Shown here one piece after another: positions 7,998 through 15,727 of a stretch of DNA of 64,000 nucleotides (position 1 is the stretch's first letter; every line of letters starts with the position of its first letter). The translations under genes and the position numbers were made by a program. The DNA is taken from NCBI GenBank assembly GCA_028226535.1, contig JAOJEG010000001.1:62001-126000 (forward strand), in the 5' to 3' direction. This stretch comes from Candidatus Pelagibacter sp. GTDB taxonomy: Bacteria; Pseudomonadota; Alphaproteobacteria; Pelagibacterales; Pelagibacteraceae. The notes under the pieces were generated by a model. That model did not search any database. It saw only the letters and a program-made list of their open reading frames with translations, and was not told where the DNA came from.

Positions 7998-9323
7998 ATG
8001 CCAAAAAATCTTTCACAAATTGCTAAACAAAAAAAAATAAAATACTTTTTAATAAGTTTTGTAGATCTATTTGGAGTTTTAAGGTCTAAATTAGTTCCTG
8101 CTCAAGCTATAGCTGAGATGCAAAAGAATGGTGCAGGATTTGCTGGATTTGCAACTTGGTTGGATATGACCCCTGCTGATAGTGATATGTTTGGAGTACC
8201 TGATCCTGATAGTTTAATTCAATTACCATGGAATAAAGAAATTGGCTGGTTAGCGTCCGATTTATATATGGATGGTAAACCTGTAAAAGCTTCACCAAGG
8301 GTAATGCTTAAAGAGCAAATTAAGAAGATGTCTCAAAAAAAATTACAAATGAAGTCTGGGGTAGAATGTGAATATTTTTTAATCTCTGAAGATGGCTCAT
8401 CAATTGCTGATCAAAGAGATATACAATCTAAACCTTGCTACGATCAGTCGGCATTAATGAGAAGATATGATTTAATTAAAGAAATTTGTGACTGCATGAT
8501 TACTATGGGATGGAAGCCTTATCAAAATGATCATGAGGATGCTAATGGTCAATTTGAAATGAACTGGGATTACACAGACTCACTTGTTACAGCAGATAGG
8601 CACGTATTCTTTAAGTATATGGTAAAAAGCTTAGCTGAAAAGCATGGTTTAAGGGCAACTTTTATGCCAAAACCTTTTCATAATTTAACCGGGAACGGTT
8701 GTCATGCTCACGTTTCTGTTTGGAATGGTAAAAATAATAAATTTTTAGATAAAAAAGATACTCTTGGTTTGAGTAAACTAGCCTATAATTTCTTAGGTGG
8801 AATTATGAATAATACACAAGCATTGTCAGCATTTTTTAATCCAACAATTAATAGCTACAGAAGAATTAATGCTCCCCCAACTAAATCTGGAGCAACTTGG
8901 TCTCCAAGTAGTATTTCTTACACTGGAAACAACAGAACACACATGATTAGAATTCCTGACCAAGGAAGATTTGAATTGCGATTAATGGATGGTTCTGCAA
9001 ACCCTTATCTACTTCAAGCGGGAATAATTGCTGCAGGACTTGAAGGAATTAATAAAAAAATAAATCCTGGAAAACCATTGCACTGTAATATGTACAAAGA
9101 CTATAAAAGATATCCAAAGCTAAAAAAATTACCAATTGATATCAATCAAGCAATCTCGATGCTTCAAAAAAGTAAACCTCTTGCTGATGCATTTGGCAAA
9201 GATGTAATAGCAAGCTATGTAAAACTTAAAAATTCAGAAATTAAAGATTTTAAAAGTAAATCTTCATTTAATAAAAAAAAACCAGTCACAAAGTGGGAAA
9301 AAGATAATACTTTAGACTGTTAG
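7998..9323 (+). CDS. Glutamine synthetase family protein, type III / gamma-glutamylmethylamide synthetase-like
   Basis: This 441-residue protein has the glutamine synthetase fold: an N-terminal beta-grasp region (about 1-100) and a catalytic domain with NGQFEMNW, GNGCHAHVSVW, NSYRRINAP, NRTHMIRIP and FELRLMDGSANPYL, the metal, glutamate and ATP-binding motifs. The length matches GlnT and GmaS rather than the roughly 470-residue GlnA, and no tyrosine adenylylation loop is evident. GmaS joins methylamine to glutamate with ATP, the first step before N-methylglutamate synthase. The two adjacent synthase-like cassettes and the Amt transporter favour that role, but GlnT-type enzymes that use ammonia have the same motifs. 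It follows glxD by 34 bases and precedes the PLP lyase by three. Confidence 0.85.
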   Translation: MPKNLSQIAKQKKIKYFLISFVDLFGVLRSKLVPAQAIAEMQKNGAGFAGFATWLDMTPADSDMFGVPDPDSLIQLPWNKEIGWLASDLYMDGKPVKASPRVMLKEQIKKMSQKKLQMKSGVECEYFLISEDGSSIADQRDIQSKPCYDQSALMRRYDLIKEICDCMITMGWKPYQNDHEDANGQFEMNWDYTDSLVTADRHVFFKYMVKSLAEKHGLRATFMPKPFHNLTGNGCHAHVSVWNGKNNKFLDKKDTLGLSKLAYNFLGGIMNNTQALSAFFNPTINSYRRINAPPTKSGATWSPSSISYTGNNRTHMIRIPDQGRFELRLMDGSANPYLLQAGIIAAGLEGINKKINPGKPLHCNMYKDYKRYPKLKKLPIDINQAISMLQKSKPLADAFGKDVIASYVKLKNSEIKDFKSKSSFNKKKPVTKWEKDNTLDC

Positions 9324-9326
9324 ATT

Positions 9327-10457
9327 ATGACAATTCTATCCAATGGTCATCAATGGAAATTTTCAGAATTTTTAGATAATAAAGATTACTCATTTAGTAA
9401 AAAAAATATTCTAAGTTCTCTATCTGAAAAAGAGATTGATGATGCTTATTCAAGTATTTCAAAATGGGAAGGATATGCCCCTACCCCATTAGTATCCTTA
9501 AATAAATTATCCAAAGAATTAAATTTGAATAATATTTACTACAAGGATGAAAGTAAAAGATTTGATTTAAAATCATTTAAAGCCTTAGGCGGGGCTTATG
9601 CTGTTGAAAAAGTAACTAAAGGTAATAAAGATATTGTGGTTGCAACTGCAACAGCTGGTAATCACGGAAGGTCTGTTGCATGGGGTGCTAGAAGATTAGG
9701 TCTCAAATGTAAAATTTTTATCAGTGAGTTTGTAAGTGATGCTAGAGGTCAAGCAATGGCAGATCTTGGAGCAGATGTGATTAAAGTAAAAGGAAATTAC
9801 GAAAAATCATTAATTGAATGTATCAAACAATCTACTGAAAATAATTGGCAAATAGTTCAAGATGTTGCTTGGAAAGGTTACATGCAAGTTCCAACTTACA
9901 CTATGGCTGGTTACACGGTAATGATGAAAGAAATTATAGATCAAATTAATAATGAAAAAATTTCTCATATAATTTTACAAGCAGGTGTTGGTGGAATGGC
10001 TGGAGCAATGGTTGCTGGTATAGCAAGATATCTAAAAAATGTTCCAGTAACGTTAGTAGTTGAACCTGATAGTGCAGCTTGCGTCTTAGAAAGTATTAAA
10101 ACTGCAAAAATAGAAAAAATAGATATTAAAAGAGAGAGTTTGATGGGTGGAATGTCATGTGGAGAGGTATCATTAGTCCCATGGGAAATTTTAAAAAATT
10201 CAGTTAAGTACTGTATTAGTCTACCCGATGATGATATTGCAAAAACTATGAAATTATTAGGAAATTCAAGCTTTAGTGATGAACCAATAATAGCTGGAGA
10301 AAATTCAGCGCCAGGAGTAATTAGCTTAATTGCTAGCTGTGAGGATGAAAATATTAAACAAAAATTAAAATTAGATCAAAATTCAAATGTTTTAGTTATT
10401 GGTTGTGAGGGTGACACTGATAAAGATATGTATCAAAAGTTAATTAACCAAAATTGA
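9327..10457 (+). CDS. Diaminopropionate ammonia-lyase-like PLP enzyme
   Basis: This 376-residue fold-type II PLP enzyme has the lysine motif DLKSFKALGGAYA (K85 predicted to bind PLP), a phosphate-binding region TAGNHGRSVAWGARRLG, WKGYMQVPTYTMAGY, GVGGMAGA and a C-terminal GCEGDTDKDMY. This pattern is characteristic of the YgeX/DpaL branch, which breaks 2,3-diaminopropionate to pyruvate and two ammonia, and separates it from threonine dehydratase and cysteine synthase. It starts three bases after the glutamine-synthetase-like gene, in one transcription unit, so it may release ammonia or process a related amino acid in that pathway. The actual substrate is uncertain. Confidence 0.8.
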   Translation: MTILSNGHQWKFSEFLDNKDYSFSKKNILSSLSEKEIDDAYSSISKWEGYAPTPLVSLNKLSKELNLNNIYYKDESKRFDLKSFKALGGAYAVEKVTKGNKDIVVATATAGNHGRSVAWGARRLGLKCKIFISEFVSDARGQAMADLGADVIKVKGNYEKSLIECIKQSTENNWQIVQDVAWKGYMQVPTYTMAGYTVMMKEIIDQINNEKISHIILQAGVGGMAGAMVAGIARYLKNVPVTLVVEPDSAACVLESIKTAKIEKIDIKRESLMGGMSCGEVSLVPWEILKNSVKYCISLPDDDIAKTMKLLGNSSFSDEPIIAGENSAPGVISLIASCEDENIKQKLKLDQNSNVLVIGCEGDTDKDMYQKLINQN

Positions 10458-10461
10458 TCAC

Positions 10462-11880
10462 ATGTCAGATACTGGGATTTTTTGGATAAGAGATGATTTT
10501 AGAATAGAAAATAATCCGGCACTATCCTGTGCAACTCAAAATCATGAAAACGTAATAGCGTTATTTATCTATAATAATAAAAATTTTGACAATCAGACTG
10601 AAGCTCAAAAATGGTGGATTTCAAAATCATTAGAAGTTTTTAAAGTAGACTTATCAAAATATAACATCAATCTTCAAATAGTTAAAGGAGATGAATTAGA
10701 TATTTTGTCTAAAATTAAAAAGAAAGACAATCTTACAATTTATTGGAATAAAGTTTATGAACCAGATGTAATTGCTAAAGGAAAAAAAATTAGAGATATT
10801 TTTTTAAAAAATGAAATCAATTTCAAATATTTTAAAGGAAACATTTTAAATGAATTTCAAGAAGTAACAAAAAATGATGGAACACCCTTTAAGGTATTTA
10901 CTCCATTCTGGAGAACTGCTGAACAAAAATATTTAAGTTTACCTCCTGCTAAAAACTATATTATTAAAAAAAAGATCAAAGCAAAAACTTTCTTTAAAAA
11001 TTGTATAGAACCTAAAAATATTTTACCCAAAAAAGACTGGTACAAAAAATTTGATAAATATTGGAAAATATCTGAAAACTATTCTAAAAAAATTCTAAAT
11101 GAATTAATAGAAAGTAAAATTAAAGACTATGGAACTACAAGAGATATTCCTTCAGTTGAGGGAACTTCAAAACTTTCACCATATATAAAACATGGTCAAA
11201 TTCATGTTACAAGTATTTGGAAAAAATGTAGTGAAATAAAATCTAAAGGGATTGGTTATAGAAAATATATTAATGAACTTGGATGGAGAGAATTTTCTCA
11301 TAGTTTAATTAATTATTTTCCAGAATTTTTAAAAGGAAATTATAGAAAAGATTTTGATAAATTTCCCTGGGTTAAAAATGATAAATATCTCAAGGCTTGG
11401 AAAAATGGAATGACTGGTTACCCTATAGTTGATGCTGGAATGAGAGAGTTATATGAAACAGGTTGGATGCACAATAGAGTTCGAATGGTAGTTGGATCTT
11501 TTTTGGTTAAACATTTAAGAATAAATTGGACTGAAGGTGAAAAACATTTCAGAAATTGCTTGTTAGATTTTAATAAGGCAAATAATGTTGCACAGTGGCA
11601 GTGGGTTGCTGGATGTGGGGCAGATGCAGCGCCTTATTTTAGAATATTTAATCCAATTTTACAGGGAGAAAAGTTTGATAAAGAAGGTCTTTATGTAAAA
11701 AAATGGGTTCCAGAATTAAATAAAGTCCCCAATAAATTTATCCATAAACCTTGGGAGATGGAATTGAAATACCAACAAGCTATCAAAACTATAATTGGAA
11801 AAGATTATCCTCAACCTATAGTTATCCATGAAAAAGCTAGAGCTTCTGCTTTAGAGGCTTTTAAAACCTTAAAAAAATAA
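10462..11880 (+). CDS. phrB: Deoxyribodipyrimidine photolyase
   Basis: This 472-residue DNA photolyase repairs UV-induced cyclobutane pyrimidine dimers using light and FAD. The N-terminal antenna domain (about 1-170) begins GIFWIRDDFRIENNPAL. The C-terminal FAD-binding helical domain shows TSKLSPYIKHGQIH, WREFSH, GYPIVDAGMRELYETGWMHN, and the signature NKANNVAQWQWVAGCGADA followed by PYFRIFNP. The length is normal for class I CPD photolyase. It starts four bases after the PLP lyase gene and ends 10 bases from a convergent gene. A light-repair enzyme fits a surface-ocean life; cryptochrome function cannot be excluded. Confidence 0.93.
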   Translation: MSDTGIFWIRDDFRIENNPALSCATQNHENVIALFIYNNKNFDNQTEAQKWWISKSLEVFKVDLSKYNINLQIVKGDELDILSKIKKKDNLTIYWNKVYEPDVIAKGKKIRDIFLKNEINFKYFKGNILNEFQEVTKNDGTPFKVFTPFWRTAEQKYLSLPPAKNYIIKKKIKAKTFFKNCIEPKNILPKKDWYKKFDKYWKISENYSKKILNELIESKIKDYGTTRDIPSVEGTSKLSPYIKHGQIHVTSIWKKCSEIKSKGIGYRKYINELGWREFSHSLINYFPEFLKGNYRKDFDKFPWVKNDKYLKAWKNGMTGYPIVDAGMRELYETGWMHNRVRMVVGSFLVKHLRINWTEGEKHFRNCLLDFNKANNVAQWQWVAGCGADAAPYFRIFNPILQGEKFDKEGLYVKKWVPELNKVPNKFIHKPWEMELKYQQAIKTIIGKDYPQPIVIHEKARASALEAFKTLKK

Positions 11881-11890
11881 AGTATTTTAA

Positions 11891-12310
11891 TTACTCTCCA
11901 ATAAAGTGGTGAATAACAAATCTATTTTGTTGATTTATTCTGTGCTCAAACAAGTACAAGCCCTGCCAAGCACCAAGTAACAGCTTACTATCTTTAATAC
12001 TTAAAGAGATTTGATTGTTAGTTAATGCAGATTTTATATGAGCGGGCATGTCATCTTTTCCTTCTGTGGTATGCACATAAAGTTTGTTATTCATTGGTAC
12101 TAATTTATCAAAATAATTAATTAAATCTGTTTGAACATCTGGATCAGCATTTTCTTGAACAATTAATGAAGCACTCGTGTGCTGAATACTTAAATTGAGC
12201 ATGCCATTTACTAAATGGTTATCATTGATCCATTGAATTGTTTGATCAGTAAACTCATATAATTTCTGACCATTAGTATTAATCTGAAGATTATAGAATT
12301 CTTGCTTCAC
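11891..12310 (-). CDS. YjbQ family protein (secondary thiamine-phosphate synthase type)
   Basis: This 139-residue protein belongs to the UPF0047 / YjbQ family. Signature segments are HTSASLIVQENADPDVQTDL and LGAWQGLYLFEHR, with the conserved histidines of the beta-sandwich trimer. E. coli YjbQ has a weak thiamine-phosphate synthase activity, but the physiological role is unsettled. It overlaps the ZapE-like gene by four bases (ATGA), and with the cupin and BamB genes forms a minus-strand operon running from the aconitase. The length is normal for the family. Confidence 0.88.
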   Translation of the reverse strand: MKQEFYNLQINTNGQKLYEFTDQTIQWINDNHLVNGMLNLSIQHTSASLIVQENADPDVQTDLINYFDKLVPMNNKLYVHTTEGKDDMPAHIKSALTNNQISLSIKDSKLLLGAWQGLYLFEHRINQQNRFVIHHFIGE

Positions 12311-13365
12311 TTTAAATTATAACTTGTTGATGTTAACTCATGTAATCGACTAATAGTTCGCTTAAATACATCTCTTAAATTATTTGAAGAGGTGATAGAG
12401 TCTAATTGAGATTTTGACGATACCAATAATGGAATTTTTTTTTCATATAAAATATCAATTAAAGTAACAAATCTTTGTTGTTGGTTTGAATTATCATTAT
12501 TAAAATTAGGAATATTTTCAATAACCATGAACTTACTTGACTCTGCAATTTTTATATAATCTTCAGCTCCTATATTTTTTGCACATAAATCATTAAAGTC
12601 AAATCTTAAAATTCCATTAAAATAATTTTTAATAATAAATTTCCTTCCTTTAATGAATAAAGTTTTTTCTTTGTTATGAATATCTTTTGTTATTTGTCGA
12701 TAAAATTTATTAACTTTAAAATTAGTAGTTGAATTTAATGGATAAAAAAATCTTTTATTTTTATCACTTTGAGATTTTCTATAATCTTCTTCAATAATAA
12801 GTTTTTCCTGAAAACACTTATTTTTTAAAATCTTTATGAATGGTAAAAACTGATCTCTTTGCAATCCATCTTTATAAAGATCATTAATTTTTATATTTGA
12901 AGAAAATAAAATTTTTATATTTTCGTTAAATATTTTTTTGAATAGGTTGCCTAAAATCATCGCATCAACAATATTAGTAACTTGAAACTCATCAAAATAT
13001 ATTAATTCATAATTTTTTTTTAATTTTTGGACAAATTTATCAATAATATTTTCCTTTTTATTGTCTTTATTTTTAAATTTAAAATCATGAAAACTAATCA
13101 TAAATTCATTAAAATGAATTCGTTGTTTACGTAGTTTAAAATTTTCGAAGAAGAAATTTAAAATCATAGTTTTACCAACACCTACATCACCTTGTAGATA
13201 GAAACCAGGCTTTGTATTTTTCTTAGAAAAAATTTTTTTTAAAAATGACTTATTAAAATTTAGATTATAAAAATCATTCAGTTGATCTACTAACTCTAAT
13301 TGATCGGGATTAATTTCTAAATTATTTTTTTTACAATAATTTAGAAATAATTTTTTTAAATTCAT
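12307..13365 (-). CDS. zapE: AFG1-like ATPase / ZapE cell-division protein
   Basis: This 352-residue P-loop ATPase belongs to the AFG1/ZapE family. The Walker A motif is GDVGVGKT (residues 59-66), Walker B is IYFDEFQVTNIVDA, and later EEDYRKSQ and RFFYPLNS match the family pattern. ZapE associates with the FtsZ ring in E. coli, and AFG1 in mitochondria handles unassembled membrane proteins. The sequence is very lysine- and asparagine-rich, as are the neighbours, and the length is typical. It overlaps both neighbours by four bases, indicating coupling with the cupin upstream and YjbQ downstream. Confidence 0.88.
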   Translation of the reverse strand: MNLKKLFLNYCKKNNLEINPDQLELVDQLNDFYNLNFNKSFLKKIFSKKNTKPGFYLQGDVGVGKTMILNFFFENFKLRKQRIHFNEFMISFHDFKFKNKDNKKENIIDKFVQKLKKNYELIYFDEFQVTNIVDAMILGNLFKKIFNENIKILFSSNIKINDLYKDGLQRDQFLPFIKILKNKCFQEKLIIEEDYRKSQSDKNKRFFYPLNSTTNFKVNKFYRQITKDIHNKEKTLFIKGRKFIIKNYFNGILRFDFNDLCAKNIGAEDYIKIAESSKFMVIENIPNFNNDNSNQQQRFVTLIDILYEKKIPLLVSSKSQLDSITSSNNLRDVFKRTISRLHELTSTSYNLK

Positions 13366-13790
13366 TTTTTAATCTTAAAATCTATACCATATTCAGATCT
13401 AGAACCTTTTCTTAATCCAAAAGGTCCCGGTATAAAAATTGTCATAGGTTTTGTGCCTTCTTTTAAATCAACTCTATGATGGGCATTTGCTGAACGAAAT
13501 CCTATATAGCCAGGTTTTCTCCAAAACTTCCCCTTTTTAGTTGTTTCCCAATATCCACCTCTTAAAATTATTGTCATATATGGACATAAATGATTATGCA
13601 CACCTTCCCCATGATCATCGGCCAACATTTCGTGAATTAAAATATTAAAAGGAAACCACCTTGGTCTATATCTAAACAAAACATAATATCTATTCATCCA
13701 TGGTTTTGCCTCATTATATCTAGGATGAGAGGGTCCTCTGTCTAGAACTACTTTTTTTCTACCTATCTTATCCAGGAATTTTAAGAACAT
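13362..13790 (-). CDS. Cupin-like uncharacterised protein
   Basis: This 142-residue soluble protein has a cupin-like core. GEGVHNHLCPYMTIILRGGY carries the H-N-H of cupin motif 1, and NAHHRVDL supplies the later histidine of motif 2, suggesting a metal-binding beta-barrel. No function can be assigned. It starts two bases after the BamB-like gene and overlaps the ZapE-like gene by four bases, so it belongs to this envelope/division operon. In many proteobacteria the GTPase gene der follows bamB; here this small gene takes that place. No signal peptide is visible, so a cytoplasmic location is likely. Confidence 0.7.
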   Translation of the reverse strand: MFLKFLDKIGRKKVVLDRGPSHPRYNEAKPWMNRYYVLFRYRPRWFPFNILIHEMLADDHGEGVHNHLCPYMTIILRGGYWETTKKGKFWRKPGYIGFRSANAHHRVDLKEGTKPMTIFIPGPFGLRKGSRSEYGIDFKIKK

Positions 13791-13792
13791 GA

Positions 13793-15088
13793 CTAATTGA
13801 ACTTAAGTATAGATCCATTTTTGATCACAAACAAATTTTGATTATAGATAAAAGGTTTAGATGTAAAATCTCCAGCTATTTTTTCTATACCAGTTATTTT
13901 ACCTTCACTTAGATCTACAACAATTATTTTTCCATCTGTATTTGTTAAAAATAATTTATCATTGCCAATTACAAATCCAATAGGTTTTAATTTGTTTCTT
14001 TTTTTTTGTTTATAATTTACATATAAATCATTGATACGGATAATATTTCCATTACTTTTTTCAATTACATGTAAATACCCATCATTAGATACTGTCAAAA
14101 CTAAATTGCCAATTATAATAGGGGTTAAGTTCGAGTTTATGTCATTAATCCAATTTGTAACACCAGTTTTTAAATCTACAGAATAAAACTCATTTTTATT
14201 ATTAGAAAAAAAGATTGATTTACCATCAGATACTAATTGTGAAATTTTAAAGCTGTAAGTCTCATTGATTATATTGCTGCTTTGAGTAGGTAATTGCCAC
14301 ATTATTAAACCAGTTTCAATATCAGCAGCTGTTATATCGCCAATAGAATTGCTAAAAATAACCATATCATCAACTATAATTAGTGAAAATTTTGAATTTG
14401 ATATTGTAAATGAATTTTCAGTTTGTAAATTCCAGCATTCCGACCCATCATCTATTTTATAACATCTTAATGTATTTTTATAATCAACCACAAAAAACTT
14501 ATCTTTATTTTTTTTAATCTCAGAATTAAATGGGTAATTATTATTTTTCGACCAATTTAACTTTCCAGAATTAATATTTACTGAATAATATTTAGCAATG
14601 TTATCTACTACCAATATATCATCTCCAGTTATTAAAAAATTTAATTGAGGTTTTAATTTTTTTTCACTTTTTGAATAATAATTTTTTTTCCATACTACTT
14701 TTTGGGAGTTGTCATATCTAATAATTGATCCTTTTTTATCAAAAAAAATCAATCCATCATTTAAAAAAATTGGTTTAAAATTTAATTGATTAATATTTTC
14801 TAATTTTGAAAATTTATAATTACCAATTTTGTTAATTAAACCATCATAAGTTTGAGATCCGTAATTATTTTGATTGTCTATAGTTTTGTTATTAGATTGA
14901 ACTTTGCTCAAATCTAATTTTAATTCTTGATTAAATTCACTTGTAATTATTTTTTTGTCTAAAAATACTTTTTCAATATTTTTGTTCCCTAAATTTTTTT
15001 CTTTTTCTTTCCAAATTTTGGAGTTTTCATTTAATGAGCAATTATTTAGTAAAAATAATGATAATAATAATATGATTAATCTATTCAC
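13793..15088 (-). CDS. bamB: BamB-like outer-membrane assembly lipoprotein (PQQ-repeat propeller)
   Basis: This 431-residue lipoprotein has a hydrophobic leader and lipobox ending LLNNC, with the lipidated cysteine at residue 17. The rest is a beta-propeller of PQQ-like repeats, with recurring G-x-x-x-W motifs (GKLNWSKNN, GLIMWQLPT, GVTNWINDI) and alternating IIV-strand segments. BamB binds BamA and helps insert outer-membrane beta-barrel proteins. The upstream gene, overlapping by eight bases, is a YfgM-like TPR membrane protein, the same neighbour as in E. coli, which supports the name. The sequence is strongly asparagine- and lysine-rich, so similarity to E. coli BamB will be low. Confidence 0.82.
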   Translation of the reverse strand: MNRLIILLLSLFLLNNCSLNENSKIWKEKEKNLGNKNIEKVFLDKKIITSEFNQELKLDLSKVQSNNKTIDNQNNYGSQTYDGLINKIGNYKFSKLENINQLNFKPIFLNDGLIFFDKKGSIIRYDNSQKVVWKKNYYSKSEKKLKPQLNFLITGDDILVVDNIAKYYSVNINSGKLNWSKNNNYPFNSEIKKNKDKFFVVDYKNTLRCYKIDDGSECWNLQTENSFTISNSKFSLIIVDDMVIFSNSIGDITAADIETGLIMWQLPTQSSNIINETYSFKISQLVSDGKSIFFSNNKNEFYSVDLKTGVTNWINDINSNLTPIIIGNLVLTVSNDGYLHVIEKSNGNIIRINDLYVNYKQKKRNKLKPIGFVIGNDKLFLTNTDGKIIVVDLSEGKITGIEKIAGDFTSKPFIYNQNLFVIKNGSILKFN

Positions 15089-15725
15089 TCAAATCTCTAT
15101 TCAATCTTTTTTGTGCTTGAAGTTTTATATCAGGATTGGCATCTTCTAAACTAGCAATTTGATTGAAAAATTCTTTTGATTTTTGTTTTTGATTTTTGGA
15201 ATAGAAATACTCAGCCATTAAATATAAAGCATGTGATTTCCATACACTTTTAGAATTAATCAATGGATTTAAAATATTTAATAGATCACTTTCTTGAGCT
15301 TGATCTGCATTAAATAATGCTTTTTTATAGATAACTAAGTTTTTAATTTCTTCATCAAGCGAAGTCTTTTCAATTAAAATATCAAAATAACTATTTATTT
15401 CACTTTGATTAGAAATTAACTTGTTATCGATAATAAAGTAAAGAGATAAAGATGAATACGTTGGGTCTTGTTCGTTAATAATTTCTACTAAATTTTGAAT
15501 TGTTAGTTCTTTAGTATTGTCAGAATGAGATAAAGTGGTTGAATTAAATTTGTTTGAGATTTCTTTTTTTTTATTCGTTTTGTAGCTGTCAAAACTATAT
15601 GCACCAACTAAAATAATAACCAAAACTACTATCGTTGAGATAATTTTATTTTTATTATTAACAAAAAAGTTTCTTACTTTCTCTTGTCTTGTATTGCTAT
15701 TTATAATTGAAATATCTTCGTCCAT
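15081..15725 (-). CDS. YfgM-like TPR membrane protein
   Basis: This 214-residue protein has one N-terminal transmembrane segment at about residues 25-45 (KIISTIVVLVIILVGAYSF) and a periplasmic helical region with tetratricopeptide-like repeats toward the C-terminus (SHALYLMAEYFYSKNQKQKS, FFNQIASLED). This is the YfgM / TPR_21 layout. YfgM in E. coli assists SecYEG and periplasmic chaperones. The gene lies between aconitase (two bases upstream) and bamB (eight-base overlap), and the yfgM-bamB order is conserved in many proteobacteria. Charged residues before the helix (RQEKVRNFF) fit an N-in orientation. Confidence 0.78.
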   Translation of the reverse strand: MDEDISIINSNTRQEKVRNFFVNNKNKIISTIVVLVIILVGAYSFDSYKTNKKKEISNKFNSTTLSHSDNTKELTIQNLVEIINEQDPTYSSLSLYFIIDNKLISNQSEINSYFDILIEKTSLDEEIKNLVIYKKALFNADQAQESDLLNILNPLINSKSVWKSHALYLMAEYFYSKNQKQKSKEFFNQIASLEDANPDIKLQAQKRLNRDLSE

Positions 15726-15727
15726 AA

